The notes beneath the pieces were generated by a model. That model searched no databases, was not told where the DNA came from, and saw only the letters and a list, made by a program, of their open reading frames with translations. Positions 16,572 to 25,367 of a stretch of DNA of 64,000 nucleotides are shown one piece after another. A program made the translations under genes and the position numbers. How positions within the stretch are numbered: the stretch's first letter is position 1; every line of letters starts with the position of its first letter. The stretch spans positions 1,808,001-1,872,000 of the forward strand of contig CP065003.1 in assembly GCA_016700175.1 (NCBI GenBank), written 5' to 3'. The stretch comes from Acidobacteriota bacterium (GTDB lineage Bacteria > Acidobacteriota > Blastocatellia > Pyrinomonadales > Pyrinomonadaceae).

Positions 16572-19500
16572 CTACGTCCCGAATTTGGCGCGGATCTTCA
16601 CCGCCCGTTCGAGCCCGTCGACGTTCTCCAGGATCTTCCTTTTCAGGTCGGCATCAAGCTTTGGATTCGCTTCCAAAAAACGGTTCACGATCTGCAAGGC
16701 CTCTTCGCTCTTCTGCCCGCCGATGAACGAGCCGAGCCAATTGTTCACGAAGAAGATCTTTCGGTTGCGTTTCAAAGCCGGCAGTTCGGCGAGCGCTTCG
16801 TCGAGATAAGGGAGCGTAAGTTCCGAATGCGAAGGCGAATTCCAGACGCCCGACGCCTCCTCGATCCAGCTTTCGGAGATCTCCTTGTTCTCGGTGAAAT
16901 CCTTCCAGTACTTCGCCTTGTTCTCTTTAGTCGCGAATCCCGCCTTCGCGGCGTATGCCCAACGGAGCGCCGCGTCGTCCTTCTCGGTCTTTTCGAGCTC
17001 GGCGAGGAACTTCGCCCCGTCCGGATCGCCGGCGACTATCAGGCGCGTGGCGATGTCGAAGCGGTCTTTCGGGCGGACAGGAAAGGGAGTACTGAGAGAT
17101 GAGTACTGAGTACTGAGATTGCCCCCTGAATTGAGGTTCAGGTTTGAGTCTGTGGGCCCCTTCTCAGTCCTCAGTACTCTCTTCTCAGTACTCGAACCGC
17201 CTTCGGCTTTTGCTGGGCTACCATCCGTCGCTCCTCCGGAGCGAAGATCGACACCCGTCTCCGGTCTTCGGTCTCCCGTCTCCTGACTTCTGACTTCTGA
17301 CTCCTCTGCCCCGTCTCCCGTCTCCGGTCTTCGGTCTCCCGTCTCCGGTCTTCGGTCTCCCGTCTCCTGACTTCTGACTTCTGACTCCTCTGCCCCGTCT
17401 CCCGTCTCCGGTCTCCCGTCTCCCTTGCGGAACAGTTCCTTCAGCGCCGCCCTCGCCCTTTCTCCTTTCGCAACGCCCAGCAAGGCTCGGAAATACGTGA
17501 TCCTCTGCCCTACGGTCGGCGCGCCGTAGATCTTGTCGACAAGCAGCGCCTCGAGCTTCTGCGTGACCTCGTCCTGCTGTTTTTCCGAAAGGTAATACGT
17601 ATAGGCGTACGCCACCCGGCCGAGGATCGACGAGATCGTCGTCTCGTCCTTCTCGATGTCGATATTCGCGATCGCGAGGTTTATGTAATCGAGCGGCGCG
17701 AGCTCGGCGAACCGGACCGAATCCCAGAGGCTGCCCCACATCTGCGCGCGGAAAAACTCGTCCTTCTCGTCTCGTATGTTCTTGAGGATGTAGTTCCGGC
17801 TCTTTTCATCGAGCAGGAAAATCCCATAGCCGTAATCGCGGTAATTGGGGAATATCAGAATGGTCTTGCGCTCGTTTAACTTCGGTGGCTCAGACGAGTA
17901 ATCGTCCTTTTTCTTGGCTTCGCTCTCATCGTCAAGAGGAAAGAGAAACTCCCTGCGTCTTGTGATCGAGTTGGATTCAAGGTCAGGCAACCTCGCATAC
18001 GCTCTGTACCCAATTGGAATTCTTTCGATTCTCGTTTCACCATTCTCAAATACTCTGAGAACTTGAATATCCTGAAGCCAGTTGTAGTTAGCTTCGGGCA
18101 ATATCGGCTCTTGAAGCATGTAGTCATTGAGAACAGTATGTCCTCCATGGGCTCCGCATGAACGAGTAAATCCTGGGAGATCAGCAATGGGATTCGGGTC
18201 GCTCATCAAACAGTCTGACGGGCGATAAACGGCGGTTCCGGGCTTCGAAACCCAGTACCATGCCCACTCACTTCTCACGTGCCACTTGGTGAAATCAATC
18301 AGCGCTTGCTTGTCGGAATCACTTAGCTTCTTGAAGAATTCTCGCTCAGACTCCTTTCTCACCCGAATGTAGGCGATTTCGTCCACTAGATCATGCCAGG
18401 TTGCGTTTCCGAATTCATGGCTATTCAGAAATTGACGTACAGCCTCCCTGAAAATCTCCTCGCCCCAAAAGAACTCAGCTTGCTTTAAGAACGATGGGGC
18501 CTTCTGATACACGATATTTCCGTAAGCAGATTTTGCCGCGCTCAAGTTCGGGAGTTCTTGATGGATTGGAGTAGTCCCACTTGTAACGTCTGTTTGGTAA
18601 GCGGCGCTCTTAGTCCGCTGATAGAAGACCTTCCAGGGATCGTATTCGGGAAGGACCTTCTCCATCGTCTTGTACGCCATGAACGTGGCGAATCCTTCCT
18701 TCAGCCAAAGGTCGTCGAACCACTTCATCGTGACCGTGTCGCCGAACCACTGGTGGGCCGCCTCGTGAAAGATGACCGACGCGCGCGAGATGTAGTTGTT
18801 CGCGGTCGGTTCGGTCGGGAAAATGACGGACGTCTCGCGGAGGAACGTCGCGCCTGCGTGCTCCATTCCGCCGAAAGGAAATTCGGGGATCAAGACGACA
18901 TAGTACTTCGGAAACGGGAAAGGGTAGTCGAAATAGTCCTCGAGATACTCGATCGCCTCGCGGTTGAGGCGGAATACCTCTTCGACCGGAGCGACTGGAG
19001 CGCGGGCGCTTGGACCGCGGGCGTCCTCGCCCGCATCTGTGTTCCCGACTGGAGCGCGGGCGGCCTCGCCCGCATCCGCCGCCTGTGGCGGCAAGAGTTT
19101 ATGCGCCTGTGATTTCCGGACGAAGATACGAATCGGAACGCGGTCGGAGGGCCCGTCGCTACCGCTCCGGGTACTGAGTGGCTCCTGAATCACCTCAAAC
19201 GGTCCCGCCGCGAACGCGAAAACGTAAGTACTGATCGGCTTAGTTTCTTCAAAGCCGACGTACCGACGCTCTGCTAGTTTCTTACGGTATTCTTCGGCTT
19301 CGCTTCTTACGGAGGGTCCGATGCCGGGCCGCGTACGTGAAGTATCGATACCTCCATTGCTAATCGCGACCCAGTCCTTCGGAATATCCATCGACAACAG
19401 GAAGCGCGCTTTCAAATCCGGTTGATCAAAGACCGGGAAGGCCGTCGAAGCATCCGAGGGAACGAATAGCGAGTAGATATACTCTGAGCCATCCTCCGTG

Positions 19501-19949
19501 TCTTTGTATCTCGTCACCGCGGCTCCCGACGTCAGGATCGGTGAACTAAAATTGAGGACTAACTTGTTTCGGCCTTGCCGCACGCCTTTTCGAAATATCA
19601 AATGCTCTTCTACTTCAACGAATTCCGCTTCACGATCATTCAGCCTTACGTAGGAGAGGGTTGAGCGTTGTTCGTGACCCGCGATTTTCCGCCAATCAAG
19701 CACGATCGGGACATCCTCGTCGGAGGATTCCTTGCGGATGTCCACTGAGATCTCCAGTCTTCCTTCGAGTCTGTCCGACGCTTTCTCAGTCCAATCGATC
19801 CAAACATCGACCTTGTATCGGACATTTGAATAGTGCTCGGCGCGCCATTTTGCGAGCTCGAGCGGGACGCCCGGCTCGATCGAAGGAGCTTGTGCGTTTG
19901 CGGTCATGGCAAAAAAGAAGAGGGCGAAGATTCCCAAGAGTATTTTCAT
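16572..19949 (-). CDS. M1-family aminopeptidase, exported, with in-frame repeat insertions
   Basis: 1125 residues with a signal peptide (1-20). M1 fold: N-terminal beta-sandwich, exopeptidase motif GGMEHAG (360-366), zinc site HEAAH (395-399) with Glu418 in LWLKEGFATF, and a long helical C-terminal domain. All catalytic residues are intact, so it should remove N-terminal residues from peptides in the periplasm. It is longer than usual because repeat DNA sits in frame at three places: residues about 257-268 (half of a 36-bp inverted-repeat arm), 291-318 (two GCGGGC/GCCCGC hairpin modules, Ala/Gly/Asp-rich) and about 840-955 (ETGDRRP-type repeats plus Ser/Thr-rich heptamer-derived sequence). 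The last interrupts the C-terminal helical domain. Confidence 0.9.
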   Translation of the reverse strand: MKILLGIFALFFFAMTANAQAPSIEPGVPLELAKWRAEHYSNVRYKVDVWIDWTEKASDRLEGRLEISVDIRKESSDEDVPIVLDWRKIAGHEQRSTLSYVRLNDREAEFVEVEEHLIFRKGVRQGRNKLVLNFSSPILTSGAAVTRYKDTEDGSEYIYSLFVPSDASTAFPVFDQPDLKARFLLSMDIPKDWVAISNGGIDTSRTRPGIGPSVRSEAEEYRKKLAERRYVGFEETKPISTYVFAFAAGPFEVIQEPLSTRSGSDGPSDRVPIRIFVRKSQAHKLLPPQAADAGEAARAPVGNTDAGEDARGPSARAPVAPVEEVFRLNREAIEYLEDYFDYPFPFPKYYVVLIPEFPFGGMEHAGATFLRETSVIFPTEPTANNYISRASVIFHEAAHQWFGDTVTMKWFDDLWLKEGFATFMAYKTMEKVLPEYDPWKVFYQRTKSAAYQTDVTSGTTPIHQELPNLSAAKSAYGNIVYQKAPSFLKQAEFFWGEEIFREAVRQFLNSHEFGNATWHDLVDEIAYIRVRKESEREFFKKLSDSDKQALIDFTKWHVRSEWAWYWVSKPGTAVYRPSDCLMSDPNPIADLPGFTRSCGAHGGHTVLNDYMLQEPILPEANYNWLQDIQVLRVFENGETRIERIPIGYRAYARLPDLESNSITRRREFLFPLDDESEAKKKDDYSSEPPKLNERKTILIFPNYRDYGYGIFLLDEKSRNYILKNIRDEKDEFFRAQMWGSLWDSVRFAELAPLDYINLAIANIDIEKDETTISSILGRVAYAYTYYLSEKQQDEVTQKLEALLVDKIYGAPTVGQRITYFRALLGVAKGERARAALKELFRKGDGRPETGDGAEESEVRSQETGDRRPETGDRRPETGDGAEESEVRSQETGDRRPETGVDLRSGGATDGSPAKAEGGSSTEKRVLRTEKGPTDSNLNLNSGGNLSTQYSSLSTPFPVRPKDRFDIATRLIVAGDPDGAKFLAELEKTEKDDAALRWAYAAKAGFATKENKAKYWKDFTENKEISESWIEEASGVWNSPSHSELTLPYLDEALAELPALKRNRKIFFVNNWLGSFIGGQKSEEALQIVNRFLEANPKLDADLKRKILENVDGLERAVKIRAKFGT
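17090..17424. repeat. Repeat arrays inside the M1 aminopeptidase gene
   Basis: 17090-17205 carries TGAGTAC/TGAGGAC-type heptamers on the plus strand, with reversed copies near 17160-17195. 17257-17424 carries 7/21-base units (GTCTCCC, GTCTCCG, GTCTTCG) and TGACTTC units, with one block of about 70 bases present twice. The gene reads the complementary strand, which has no TGA, so the frame stays open. Confidence 0.9.
19017..19178. repeat. Palindromic modules inside the M1 aminopeptidase gene
   Basis: Two M4 hairpins (GCGGGC-6-GCCCGC) occupy 19017-19034 and 19056-19073. 19147-19178 is a close match to the right arm of the inverted-repeat element at 36498-36533 (shared GTCGCTACCGCTC core). Confidence 0.85.
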
Positions 19950-20011
19950 TTCAAAATCTTGAGGGAGAGTGCAATTTCTATTCGGCGCAAATCTCTACGC
20001 ACGAAGGTCTA

Positions 20012-20207
20012 ACCACAAAGGTCACTGAGGTTTTCACAAAGGGCACGAAGAGAACAGGTAGTTTCACGAAGCCTTCTGTCTAATGGTGAACATTCTACCG
20101 CAAGGAATGGCATTCATTGATCAGGTCTCAATTTCCTGATCGTCAACCGCAGAAATAGAGGCTTCCCTCTCTGTGTTCTTCGTGAAATCCTCTGTGCGCT
20201 CTGTGGT
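20012..20207. repeat. 196-bp inverted-repeat (MITE-like) element
   Basis: Imperfect terminal inverted arms at 20012-20056 (ACCACAAAGGTCACTGAGG type) and 20172-20207 (complementary CTCTGTGxxCTCTGTGGT) flank about 115 bases with no coding sequence. It lies in a roughly 980-bp gene-free stretch (19950-20927) made entirely of repeats. Confidence 0.8.
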
Positions 20208-20521
20208 GAATTCTTCTCTGACAAAATGCACGCGCCCGCCATCCTGGAAAACAAAAAAGACACTCCCGTAAGGAAACGTCTCGGTCAGATCGGGTTGTAT
20301 CGGGTCAGGAATCAGGTGTCAGGTGTCAACGGTCAGGTATCAAGCGCCGGAGCGTCAAACTATGTACACAAAGCATCGCCCTCTGTGATCTCTGTGAAAA
20401 CCTCTGTGTGCTCTGTGGTTAACTCTTCTTTGACAAAATACAAGCGCCCGACATCCGGGAAAACAAAAAAGACGCTCCCGTAAGGAAACGTCTCGGTCAG
20501 ATCGGGTTGGATCGGGTCAGG
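20184..20521 (+). repeat. 126-bp direct repeat, two copies 212 bp apart
   Basis: 20184-20309 and 20396-20521 match almost throughout. The shared parts include CTCTGTGGT, GCGCCCGxCATCC and GGAAACGTCTCGGTCAGAT. The spacer between them holds TCAGGTG-type heptamers. Confidence 0.88.
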
Positions 20522-20597
20522 GAGCAATGGTCAGGTATCGAGGATCACGTATCAGCGGCTCGAGGCTCTCAGTACTCGCGGTAGCCCTCCCTCACGG

Positions 20598-20830
20598 TCG
20601 GGCTTCGGACACGGGCTCAATCGACCTCTCCTCTTCTCATGTGCTGCGCAAGCGCTGCTCTAAACGGGCGCGAGTCGGGCTTCGGACACGGGCTCAATCG
20701 ACCTCTCCTCTTCTCATGTGCTGCGCAAGCGCTGCTCTAAACGGGCGCGAGTCGGGCTTCGGACACGGGCTCAATCGTCCTCTCGCTTCCCTCATGTGCA
20801 GCGCAAGCGCCGCTCTAAACGGGCGCGAGT
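20598..20830 (+). repeat. 77-bp tandem repeat, three copies
   Basis: Units start at 20598, 20675 and 20752 and end at about 20830. Each contains CGGGCTTCGGACACGGGCTC and the M3 palindrome (CTGCGCAAGCGCTGCTC or a variant). The frame is open across it but the peptide is only the repeat, so no gene is called. Confidence 0.93.
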
Positions 20831-20836
20831 CGGGTC

Positions 20837-20930
20837 ACTCTCAGTACTCAGCACTCATCTCTCAGTACTCAGTACTCAGTACTCAGTACTCAGCACTCAT
20901 CTCTCAGCACCGCTCACCGCTCACTGCTCA
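20837..20930 (-). repeat. Heptamer array (minus) starting at the TonB-family gene stop codon
   Basis: TCA occurs every 7 bases from 20841 to 20904 (ten units), then at 20914, 20921 and 20928. The unit at 20928-20930 is the stop codon of the TonB-family gene. The units read TGAGCAG, TGAGCGG, TGAGTGC and TGAGTAC on the minus strand. Confidence 0.95.
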
Positions 20931-22343
20931 CAGATTGAAATTGAAGCTGATGAATCCCGTAGCCTTTACCGGCTGGCCGTCGCGCGTGAACGGTCGGAAC
21001 TTCCATTTCCTGACAGCGTCTTCCGCCGCGCGGGTCAGCATCGGAGGCCCGTCAGCGTTATTGACCTCCGCCACCGAGCCGTCTTCGTCAACGATGATCT
21101 TCACCGTCACGACACCCGTAAGGCGCATCGTCCTCGCCTGGCGCGGATAGATAGGGCTCACGCGGCGCGTCGCATATCCAATCAGAGACCCGATCGGAAG
21201 AGGCCCCGTCGGTTCTTCTACAGAGCTGTCCTTTTCGGTAACATCGTCCGCCGTAAGCGCACTCTTCACGTTCGGCTGGTCTTCCGGATCGGCCTCGCGG
21301 CTTTCGTCACGCTTGGCAGACCCTATGACGCGCACCGGCCTGTCGTTCGGATCGAGGTCCTTGTCGACCTTTGCCGGCTCAGGATCCTTTTTCACTTCTT
21401 CAGGCTTCTTCGCGACAGTGTTCGAGGCCGGCTTGTTCTCTTCTCTTGGGGGAGTTCTTTCGAGCGGGATAGGAATAGTTTTCCGTTCCGGCTTCTTCTC
21501 CGCGACCGTGTCAGCGGCGGGGATCGCAGCAAGCGGTTGCTCCGCGGGCTTCTCGTCCTCTTCGATCACCGCCAGATCGTCGCTGTCGATCTTCGAAGAA
21601 GCGACATCCGCCTCCTTTTCTTCAACCGGCGGCGGATTCGTCGCGCTCAGGATAACGCTCCTCGACGCGACCATCTGCTCGCGCGCGTCAGCAAGCTGGT
21701 CTTTCCACTGTTTGGCGTCGTATGCGTCCCGCGCAAGCGCTCCGCGGGCGGAACTCGATTCTTCGAGAAGGGCCGAAGCGTTGGACTGCAGATCTTTGTC
21801 GGCGGTCATCGACTTCGAATGCTCGATGACCATCTCGAGCGTCTCGCGCATTCCCTGGATGTCGGCGATCGCGACGGTCGGCAGGTTGCGGTCGTTGATG
21901 TTCAGACCGAGCGATCTGTACCGATCAGACTGCGACCTCGCGCTGTTCACTACCTGGCCCGCGACGGCAAGATAGTCGAAAGACGCGTCCGACCCCTTCG
22001 AATCCTGCGATTCCTTCAAAAGGGACTTTGCCTTCGGGTAATCCGAAAGCTCGAGATACGCGTGCATCAGAAGGACGTTCACGACGCGGTTCACAGCCGG
22101 CTCCGTGTTCTCGCGCTTGATGTTCTCAAGCTCGTAGATCGCCGCCGCAAAATTGCGCACCGCCAGCAACGCCTTCGATTTGGAGATGCGCTCGCGCATC
22201 ACCTCGGCGGACGTAGGCGCCTTCTCGATCGCCGCCTTGGCGATCGTAGTGTCAGCTGGCGTGTTTTCCTGGGAAAAGGTCTGAAAAGAAAGGCTGAGTA
22301 TGAATGCAAAAATAAAGACCGGTAATACGGTTCTCTGGGACAT
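20928..22343 (-). CDS. TonB-family (energy transducer C-terminal) protein
   Basis: 471 residues with a signal peptide (about 1-25). The N-terminal half is helical (TPR-like, with LLAVRNFAAAIYELENIKRE). The middle is a long Pro/Glu/Lys-rich low-complexity linker (about 250-370). The C-terminus is a TonB_C domain (about 390-471: SPIYPRQARTMRLTGVVTV, AVRKWKFRPF). TonB proteins pass inner-membrane energy to outer-membrane receptors, but this one has a cleavable-looking signal rather than a clear anchor and no ExbB/ExbD neighbours. It may be a soluble or lipid-free relative. Stop codon TGA at 20928-20930 begins the heptamer array. Confidence 0.85.
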   Translation of the reverse strand: MSQRTVLPVFIFAFILSLSFQTFSQENTPADTTIAKAAIEKAPTSAEVMRERISKSKALLAVRNFAAAIYELENIKRENTEPAVNRVVNVLLMHAYLELSDYPKAKSLLKESQDSKGSDASFDYLAVAGQVVNSARSQSDRYRSLGLNINDRNLPTVAIADIQGMRETLEMVIEHSKSMTADKDLQSNASALLEESSSARGALARDAYDAKQWKDQLADAREQMVASRSVILSATNPPPVEEKEADVASSKIDSDDLAVIEEDEKPAEQPLAAIPAADTVAEKKPERKTIPIPLERTPPREENKPASNTVAKKPEEVKKDPEPAKVDKDLDPNDRPVRVIGSAKRDESREADPEDQPNVKSALTADDVTEKDSSVEEPTGPLPIGSLIGYATRRVSPIYPRQARTMRLTGVVTVKIIVDEDGSVAEVNNADGPPMLTRAAEDAVRKWKFRPFTRDGQPVKATGFISFNFNL

Positions 22344-22515
22344 TATCCGTTTCTCCTGCTAGCTGCTCCGAGATTCTGTTCTTGGTGAAGTATCTTCAGG
22401 ACTACGCTTCAAAACGTGATTCCCTTCGAGTTACAAAAAACTAAACCATTATGCTTTGTAACCTTTGATCAGGCAAGGGCCGATAATCATTGGTTATCGT
22501 TACCATCAGGTCTGC

Positions 22516-23910
22516 TTAATCCTTCAGGCTCTCGACGATCTTCTTCGAAAGCGCGTTCGCATCCCTCTTCACGGCCGCCTCGTCGAGGGTCAGAAGCCTG
22601 CGGTCGAGCATCACGATCCGGCCGTTGATGATAACGGTTTCGACGTCCGAGGATTTCGTCGCGTAGACGAGGTGCGAATAGATGTTGTAGAGCGGCGTCT
22701 GATGAAGGGAGCCGAGCCCCACGATCACGATGTCCGCAGCCTTACCCTCTTCCAACGAGCCGGTCCGGGCCGCGATGTGAAGGGCCCGCGCCCCGCCGAT
22801 CGTCGCCATGGCGAACGCCTGCTGCGCAGAGACGACCTTCGGATCGCCGGAGAAGACCTTATGCAGTTTCGCCGCCGTATCCATTTCTTCCCACAGGCTC
22901 AGGTCGTTGTTCGAAGCAGGGCCGTCGGTCCCAAGGCCGACGTTCATCGACTTGGCGAGCATCGAGGGCACAGGCGCTACTCCCGCAGCGAGCTTCATGT
23001 TCGACTGAGGATTATGGGCGATCCCGACATTAGATTTTTTCAGGATGTCGAGATCGGCATCGTTCGCCTTGATCACGTGCGCGGCAATCGTCGGCCCGTC
23101 GAGCAGGCCGATCTTCGAGACGTACTCGACGGGCCGCATATTCTTGTTCTCGCGGACGAAATCGACCTCGGACTGCGCTTCGGCGAGGTGTATGACGAGC
23201 GGGACCCCGTGCTTGTCGGCGAGCTCGCGCGTCGCCTTCAGATGCTCTTCCGAAACGGTGTAAGGAGCGTGAGGCGCGATCGCCGGCACGACCAGATCGT
23301 GTCCTTTCCACTTCTTCGCGAAGCGATCGGCATAGGCCATCGCGTCCGCCCAGGTCTTGTTGTCCGGCGCGGGAAAATCGATCAGCGTCTCGCCCAGAAC
23401 TCCGCGTACGCCGGCTTTCGCGGTCTCTTCGGCGATGACGTCCTCGAAGTAATACATATCGCAGTACGTCGTCGTACCGCCGCGGATAAGCTCGGCAAGC
23501 CCGAGCCGGGTGCCGATCCGTACCATCTCTTCGTTGACGTTCTTCGCCTCCGCCGGAAAGATGTACTTCGTCAGCCACTCCTGAAGGTCGAGGTCGTCGG
23601 CGACGCCCCGGAAAACCGTCATAGGTATGTGCGTGTGGGTGTTGATCAGGCCCGGGATGATGACCTTGCCTGTGGCGTCGATCTTGTTCGAACTTACGTA
23701 GGCGGCGCGCACGGCCTTCTGCGTGTCGACATAAACGATCCTCCCTTTGTCGACGGCGATCCCTCCATCCTCGATTACGCGCATTCCGCCGTCCATCGTG
23801 ACGACCGTGCCGCCGAGGATCATGGTGTCGACCGCTTGCGGCTGGCCTGAAACCAGGGAAACCGCGGCGAACACAAACGCTGCCGAAAGTATTGATCTTA
23901 GGACAAACAT
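22516..23910 (-). CDS. Amidohydrolase, SAH/MTA-deaminase-like, with signal peptide
   Basis: 464 residues. Residues 1-22 look like a signal peptide ending VSGQ, unusual because the family is normally cytoplasmic. The rest is a metal-dependent TIM-barrel deaminase: INTHTHIPMTVFRG (metal HxH), GTTTYCDMYY, APHAPYTVS, the IHLAEAQSE His-Glu pair, and LGTDGPASNNDL near the metal-binding Asp. Closest by motif are 5-methylthioadenosine/S-adenosylhomocysteine deaminases (MtaD) and guanine-deaminase-like proteins. It begins 19 bases after the cytidine deaminase stop codon, so a nucleoside or nucleobase substrate is likely, perhaps in the periplasm. Confidence 0.88.
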   Translation of the reverse strand: MFVLRSILSAAFVFAAVSLVSGQPQAVDTMILGGTVVTMDGGMRVIEDGGIAVDKGRIVYVDTQKAVRAAYVSSNKIDATGKVIIPGLINTHTHIPMTVFRGVADDLDLQEWLTKYIFPAEAKNVNEEMVRIGTRLGLAELIRGGTTTYCDMYYFEDVIAEETAKAGVRGVLGETLIDFPAPDNKTWADAMAYADRFAKKWKGHDLVVPAIAPHAPYTVSEEHLKATRELADKHGVPLVIHLAEAQSEVDFVRENKNMRPVEYVSKIGLLDGPTIAAHVIKANDADLDILKKSNVGIAHNPQSNMKLAAGVAPVPSMLAKSMNVGLGTDGPASNNDLSLWEEMDTAAKLHKVFSGDPKVVSAQQAFAMATIGGARALHIAARTGSLEEGKAADIVIVGLGSLHQTPLYNIYSHLVYATKSSDVETVIINGRIVMLDRRLLTLDEAAVKRDANALSKKIVESLKD

Positions 23911-23929
23911 ATCTTTAAGACTGAGACCG

Positions 23930-24328
23930 CTATGCCAGGAAGCTTCTGTCGAAGGCCTCCGGAAGGAGGTCTTTCATTTCGAAGGTTTCACGCAAGCCCT
24001 CAAGATTCGCCAGGACCACCGTTACGTTGCCGCACATCTCCCAGATCACCTGGCGGCAGGCACCGCAGGGCGGGGTAAGGCGTTGAGCGCCCGTCACGAC
24101 CGCGATAGATTCGAATTCCGAGACGCCTTCCGAAACGGCTTTGAATATCGCGACACGTTCGGCGCACATCGTGAGGCCGTACGTCGCCGATTCGACATTG
24201 CAGCCGGTGAAGATCTCGCCGTCTTTCGAGAGCAGCGCCGCTCCGACGCGGAATCCGGAGAACGGCGCGAACGCGTTCTCGCGGGCGGCTTGGGCGTCGG
24301 AGATCAGTTCTTCGGAGTTGACGGTCAT
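23930..24328 (-). CDS. cdd: Cytidine deaminase
   Basis: 132 residues, normal for the tetrameric Cdd class. Zn-site motifs: CNVESATYG and TMCAERVAIF (first Cys and proton-shuttle Glu), then PPCGACRQVIWEM (two Cys). FSGFRVGAALL is the substrate-binding N-terminal strand. It converts cytidine or deoxycytidine to uridine or deoxyuridine. It stands upstream of the amidohydrolase and downstream, across a 424-bp repeat region, of uridine kinase, so it belongs to the nucleoside salvage cluster. Confidence 0.95.
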   Translation of the reverse strand: MTVNSEELISDAQAARENAFAPFSGFRVGAALLSKDGEIFTGCNVESATYGLTMCAERVAIFKAVSEGVSEFESIAVVTGAQRLTPPCGACRQVIWEMCGNVTVVLANLEGLRETFEMKDLLPEAFDRSFLA

Positions 24329-24752
24329 TGATTTTTAGGATCTGGACGCGAGGTAACGCGAACTTCAGTTTGCGCCGCGCGAATGCGCGGACCCGCTTTT
24401 CGATCTGCGGCTCATGCTCATACGCGCAATCGGATCGCGTAGCGATCGTTGACCTTAGCCGTGGGCTTCAGCCCACGGTGAGGCCGGAAAAACCCCCAAA
24501 GTCGCTTAGCGACGTTCCCAAATCGGAACTTGCAAGATGCCGCCGCTAAAGCGGCTCGATGTTCTTGCGGAGCCCTTGTCCGTGGGTTGCGCCCTTCGGG
24601 CTTACCCACGGCTAAACTCACATGACCGCTACGCGGTCGCTTGACTTCTGAACTCAGTCCTTTCCTCTCAGTACCGTCCTTCGCCCTTGCTGACGCGCGG
24701 GCTACGGACACGAACACGATCCTCCCATTGACCGTTGATCGATGAGCATTGA
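24329..24752. repeat. Hairpin-rich 424-bp gap splitting the salvage cluster
   Basis: No gene. It holds palindromic module M1 (24350-24390), then six small hairpins in 206 bases: GATCGC/GCGATC (24433-24447), an 8-bp stem CCGTGGGC/GCCCACGG (24459-24478), GTCGC/GCGAC (24501-24513), GCCGC/GCGGC (24542-24555), a nested CCGTGGGT/ACCCACGG enclosing GCCC/GGGC (24580-24611), and GACCGC/GCGGTC (24624-24638). It ends in degenerate TGANNNN heptamers (about 24729-24755). Confidence 0.88.
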
Positions 24753-25367
24753 TCATTGCTCGCCCCTGAGTTTCTCCCTTATCAACCCGCACAGGAGCTC
24801 GATCGTGATTCCTATCTGCGTGCCTTCCGGGATGATAATGTCCGCCTGGCGCTTCGAAGGCTCGACGAACTCGTAGTGCATAGGCCGGATCGTCTTCTCG
24901 TACTGTTCGAGCGTCTGCTTCAGCGTCCTTCCCCGCTCGTCCATGTCGCGCCGGATCCTTCGCACGAGCCTGATGTCGTCGGGCGTATCGACAAACACCT
25001 TCAGGTCAAGGAATTCCAGAAGCCTCGGCTCGCTGAAGATCAGAATGCCCTCGACGATCGTCACGGTCCTCGGCGAGAGCTTGTCCGATTCCGGGAGTCG
25101 CGTGTGGGTCGTGAAATCGTACCTGGGGATCTCGACCGGGTATCCGTCGATAAGTCGTTTCAGGTGGTTGATCAGAAGATCGTTGTCGACCGCGTCCGGG
25201 TGGTCGAAGTTCGCCTGCCTGCGCTCGTCGAGCGGCATGTCGGCGAGGTTCCTGTAATAGGAGTCTTGCTCGATCAAGTTGACGTTCTCCGCCCCGACCG
25301 ATTCAACGATCTTGTTCGCGATCGTGGTTTTCCCCGATCCTGTCCCTCCGCAGATCCCTATTATCAT
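24753..25367 (-). CDS. udk: Uridine kinase
   Basis: 204 residues, usual size. Walker A GGTGSGKTTIANKI (residues 7-20), EQDSYYRNL, the NFDHPDAVDNDLL motif of uridine/cytidine kinases, VEGILIF, and RRIRRDMDERGRTL in the lid. It phosphorylates uridine or cytidine to UMP or CMP in the cytoplasm. The ATG overlaps the phosphorylase stop by 4 bases (25364-25367), which argues for translational coupling. The stop codon TGA at 24755-24753 leads into degenerate heptamers (TCAATGC, TCATCGA, TCAACGG type). Confidence 0.96.
   Translation of the reverse strand: MIIGICGGTGSGKTTIANKIVESVGAENVNLIEQDSYYRNLADMPLDERRQANFDHPDAVDNDLLINHLKRLIDGYPVEIPRYDFTTHTRLPESDKLSPRTVTIVEGILIFSEPRLLEFLDLKVFVDTPDDIRLVRRIRRDMDERGRTLKQTLEQYEKTIRPMHYEFVEPSKRQADIIIPEGTQIGITIELLCGLIREKLRGEQ

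Noticed and set aside
20718..22325. 535-codon plus-strand frame over the TonB-family gene
   Set aside because: Its first part is 77-bp repeat and heptamers, the rest is antisense to a gene with a clear TonB domain.
22465..23850. 461-codon plus-strand frame
   Set aside because: Antisense to the amidohydrolase; no motif, Arg/His/Asp-rich.
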